Below are positions 5,411 through 7,340 of a DNA stretch of 7,340 nucleotides, in pieces. The position numbers and the translations under genes are program-made. A model generated the notes under the pieces. It made no database searches and was not told the DNA's origin. It saw nothing but the letters and a program-made list of their open reading frames with translations. The stretch lies in assembly GCA_007127175.1 (NCBI GenBank), contig SKZX01000387.1, forward strand, positions 1-7,340. The letters run 5' to 3'. This stretch comes from Desulfobacterales bacterium. GTDB lineage: Bacteria > Desulfobacterota > Desulfobacteria > Desulfobacterales > Desulfosalsimonadaceae. How positions within the stretch are numbered: the first letter of the stretch is position 1; each line of letters begins with the position of its first letter.

Positions 5411-6532
5411 ATGATTAAACCGTATCGATTGATATTTTATTTAATTCTGGTATTTTTTCTGACTGCTGCGGCCATGGGCTGCCAGAAGGAAACCGTTGCG
5501 GGTGTTTCAGGTGCCGGTGAACACTATCGGGGTGGTGCTGAAAAGAACGAAAATGTCGGAAAAGATTCTTATGCCGGAAAATATGTGGGGTATTCCTGGC
5601 GGGGGGAAGCAAGGGGTGTTGCGTTCAAGAATGCGGACCAGTATGTGGAAACCATCCTGGAACTAGACGATGACGGCATCATCGTTGACGCGAAGATCAA
5701 TTTCTTCATAAAGGTCGACGGCTTCTGGACCATGCGGCAAAGCGGCCACGCCCTGGTGATCGCTGACTATTCCGTTGACCCCGAGCCGGCGGTCCCCGGC
5801 GAAAACTACCGCCCCGGCAAATCCATGTTCACAATCTGCACGGTCGACAGAATGAGTTTTTACGCCGTCGGCGTTGATCAGTCCGGTGTTGTTGCGGTTG
5901 CGGTGGTGGACCCGATTACGCGCTACCAGTTTGAAATGAAATTCCCGGCGGGTTTCGATTTCAGCCGGATTATGGGAGAAATGACCATTGGCAGCGGGCA
6001 CACAGTGCCGACCGTCCGGACGTCCGGGTCCGGTTTTTTAAGGCCGGACACTTGGGAACGGTACAGCGACAAGACCATTTTCAATGTTTACAAGCCATGG
6101 TCATGGGTGCTCAACCTGTACGGGCCGCTTAAAGGCATTGACAACGACAATACGGTGAAAACCTTTCTGGAGGCCCTTGGCGTAACATTTAACAACGGCC
6201 GTCCCCAGCCCATGAAAGTCGCTTACGGGTATTTCGGCATCGGGGGGTGGAATGGAAATGCCCGCGCCCTTGAAGCGTACCTGATCGGGCGGGACGCCAA
6301 AACGTTTACATCGCTGGTCGACTGGTCGGAACCCCGCTACGCCAATGCCATCAACGACAAGAACCAGTTCGGCGTAGATGTGCGGACCGGGGCCACACGC
6401 ACGGTCCAGAACTCGTTTGACGGCGTCTCCGGCGCAACCGTAAGGATATCCCGGGAGGCCACATCGTATCAACGGGCGCTGGTCGCCGCCGGCATCCTGA
6501 AAGAATCCGACGTCATCATCGGACGTTTTTAA
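5411..6532 (+). CDS. Lipoprotein with C-terminal FMN-attachment (SGAT) motif
   Basis: A 373-residue protein. The start at ATG 5411 follows AAGGAG (5399-5404) with a 6-base spacer and places a hydrophobic signal (residues 7-22) directly at the N-terminus; an upstream in-frame ATG at 5360 would bury it. The signal ends AAAMGC with Cys24, a plausible though non-canonical lipobox. A low-complexity Gly/Glu linker follows, then DSYAGKYVGYSWRGEA (51-66) and ELDDDGIIVDAKI (83-95), resembling the beginning of FMN-binding domains of the RnfG/NqrC type. Near the C-terminus is DGVSGAT (337-343), which fits the D-x-x-S/T-G-A-T motif whose Thr is covalently flavinylated by ApbE. The domain appears stretched, with about 240 residues between these parts. 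A cytochrome c gene follows after 41 bases. A flavin-carrying electron-transfer lipoprotein outside the inner membrane is the best reading; the redox partner is inferred. Confidence 0.7.
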   Translation: MIKPYRLIFYLILVFFLTAAAMGCQKETVAGVSGAGEHYRGGAEKNENVGKDSYAGKYVGYSWRGEARGVAFKNADQYVETILELDDDGIIVDAKINFFIKVDGFWTMRQSGHALVIADYSVDPEPAVPGENYRPGKSMFTICTVDRMSFYAVGVDQSGVVAVAVVDPITRYQFEMKFPAGFDFSRIMGEMTIGSGHTVPTVRTSGSGFLRPDTWERYSDKTIFNVYKPWSWVLNLYGPLKGIDNDNTVKTFLEALGVTFNNGRPQPMKVAYGYFGIGGWNGNARALEAYLIGRDAKTFTSLVDWSEPRYANAINDKNQFGVDVRTGATRTVQNSFDGVSGATVRISREATSYQRALVAAGILKESDVIIGRF

Positions 6533-6573
6533 AACCTACAAAGGCCAGGTATATGGCGGCAAGGACGTGACTT

Positions 6574-6849
6574 ATGAAAAAGATGATTTTAAGCAGTTTG
6601 TTGTTGGGCCTGATGGCTTTCGTGCTCATGCAGGGGTTTCAGGTGCGTGAACTCGGCGCCGGAAGCGGTGAGAGCATCGCGCAGGAGCGCTGCACAGCCT
6701 GCCACGGCATCGGACGGGTGGAAAGGGCCGGTCATGACAGGGCTCGTTGGAATAGTACAGTGCGGCGCATGATGGGAAAATCCAATTTCGGCCCGAAACT
6801 GAGCGACGCGGAATTCGAAGCCCTGATCGAATATCTCGTTTCCATTTAG
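6574..6849 (+). CDS. Small exported monohaem cytochrome c
   Basis: A 91-residue protein starting at ATG 6574 with AAGGA (6561-6565) and an 8-base spacer. The N-terminus is MKKM followed by a hydrophobic stretch to about residue 22, so it is exported or anchored; I see no clear cleavage site. The haem site is CTACH (Cys40, Cys43, His44) in a QERCTACHGIGRVERAGHDR context, and Met66 or Met67 (RRMMGK) can be the second iron ligand. The C-terminus, LSDAEFEALIEYL, is a typical last helix of class I cytochromes c. The ERCTACH...HDRARW pattern resembles the haem domains of quinohaemoprotein amine dehydrogenase alpha subunits. It lies 41 bases after the flavin-lipoprotein gene and 28 before the acyltransferase, consistent with one transcript and a role as electron carrier for the lipoprotein. 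Confidence 0.85.
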   Translation: MKKMILSSLLLGLMAFVLMQGFQVRELGAGSGESIAQERCTACHGIGRVERAGHDRARWNSTVRRMMGKSNFGPKLSDAEFEALIEYLVSI

Positions 6850-6877
6850 CAGCAGGCGTCCCGGGGCGCTATTTTCC

Positions 6878-7264
6878 ATGAGTCTTTACCGATTTATTCT
6901 CTGGCTGCTTCGCGTTTTCAGCCACCTGTATTTTGTCGAAGTGCGCGCCCTGAACCCGGAACGCATACCCCCGTCCGGCCCGGTGATTCTGGCGGCCAAC
7001 CATCCCGCCTCCATCCTTGATGCCATCCTGATGGCCATGCAGACCCGGCGCCAGATTCATTTTCTGGCAAAAAGCGGCCTGTTCCGCAACCGGTTCATAG
7101 GCGCGCTGTTTCGACGCGTCGGGGCCATCCCCGTTTACCGGTCCGGCGAGGCGGAAGGCAGCAGTACCCGCAACGTGGAAGTTTTCGAGAAGGTTTACGA
7201 GTTGTTTGAGCGCGACGGCTGCCTGGGGCTGTTTCCCGCCAGCCACCATCCTTTTTTATATTGA
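6878..7264 (+). pseudogene. PlsC-type acyltransferase, truncated in motif III
   Basis: A 128-residue product. It starts with an amphipathic/hydrophobic N-terminus (FILWLLRVFSHLYFV) and has acyltransferase motif I, NHPASILD (41-48; the His42-x4-Asp... pattern NHx4D is fully present), then GAIPVYR (82-88) as motif II. Family members then read LGxFPEG, but here the sequence is LGLFPASHHPFLY and stops. The catalytic-core motif III is therefore broken at Ala121 and the rest of the fold is missing. I checked the other two forward frames past 7238 and neither gives a plausible continuation, so a simple frameshift does not explain it. The ribosome site is weak. The intact ancestor would have transferred acyl chains to a lysophospholipid or related acceptor at the membrane. 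The fragment is probably inactive; a natural short variant is less likely. Confidence 0.7.
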
Positions 7265-7291
7265 TCTTTTTTGCTAAGGAGAGTCCAGACC

Positions 7292-7340
7292 ATGGAACCG
7301 TCACCATGCCCTGAATCCGGCCCCACCGCTCCCGGGCTTA
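7292..7340 (+). CDS. Start of an unidentified gene running off the window
   Basis: ATG at 7292 has a good ribosome site, AAGGAG at 7276-7281, with a 10-base spacer. The visible 16 residues (MEPSPCPESGPTAPGL) are Pro- and Ser-rich and not recognisable. It begins 27 bases after the premature stop of the acyltransferase, past an AT-rich stretch with two T-runs (7252-7257 and 7267-7272). Confidence 0.4.
   Translation, partial: MEPSPCPESGPTAPGL

Noticed and set aside
4033..5412. Minus-strand open frame of 459 codons opposite the alcohol dehydrogenase
   Set aside because: The plus strand encodes an unmistakable iron alcohol dehydrogenase with all metal ligands; the long antisense frame is a product of high G+C codon use and its His/Gly/Gln-rich composition is typical of such shadows.
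5399..5413. AAGGAGATATACATG, a 14-base match to the phage T7 gene 10 leader used in expression vectors
   Set aside because: The match ends there: flanking bases differ from the vector and the surrounding DNA is continuous native sequence, so contamination is not supported; it is most likely a chance strong ribosome site.

Overview
The window reads like a chromosomal segment of a high-G+C Gram-negative anaerobe. A member of the Desulfobacterota (Desulfobacterales-like) is the best guess. The reasons are a KdnB-type lipopolysaccharide sugar oxidase, a lipoprotein with a predicted covalent flavin next to a c-type cytochrome, and strong AGGAGG-type ribosome sites. This placement is inference from protein style, not from a marker gene. 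No rRNA, tRNA, CRISPR array or complete mobile element was seen.

Layout. Positions 1-1101 (+) hold the 3' half of an iron-dependent Kdo 8-oxidase-like gene (kdnB-like). A GmhB-type HAD phosphatase follows directly, its ATG touching the previous stop, so the two look like the end of a surface-sugar operon. Positions 1102-1416 are non-coding, with small hairpins. A 67-residue 4-oxalocrotonate-tautomerase-like protein (1417-1620, +) then meets, tail to tail with a 4-base overlap, a 687-residue minus-strand dehydrogenase (1617-3680). The C-terminal half of that dehydrogenase belongs to the cyanobacterial acyl-ACP reductase (AAR) family, but the catalytic cysteine appears to be serine. After a 370-base divergent intergenic region comes a group III iron-dependent alcohol dehydrogenase (4051-5283, +).

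Downstream is a plus-strand run with short gaps: a lipoprotein ending in a predicted flavinylation motif, DGVSGAT (5411-6532); a small exported monohaem cytochrome c (6574-6849); and a PlsC-type acyltransferase that stops abruptly inside its third motif (6878-7264). A new reading frame with its own ribosome site begins at 7292 and leaves the window.

How the genes may work together. The AAR-like protein and the iron alcohol dehydrogenase are divergent neighbours and could be successive carbonyl/alcohol redox steps, possibly on lipid-derived aldehydes. The missing AAR cysteine argues against simple acyl-ACP reduction. The lipoprotein and the cytochrome look like an electron-transfer pair outside the cytoplasmic membrane. 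The two most useful leads are the double-length AAR-like enzyme with its altered active site and the flavin-lipoprotein/cytochrome pair.
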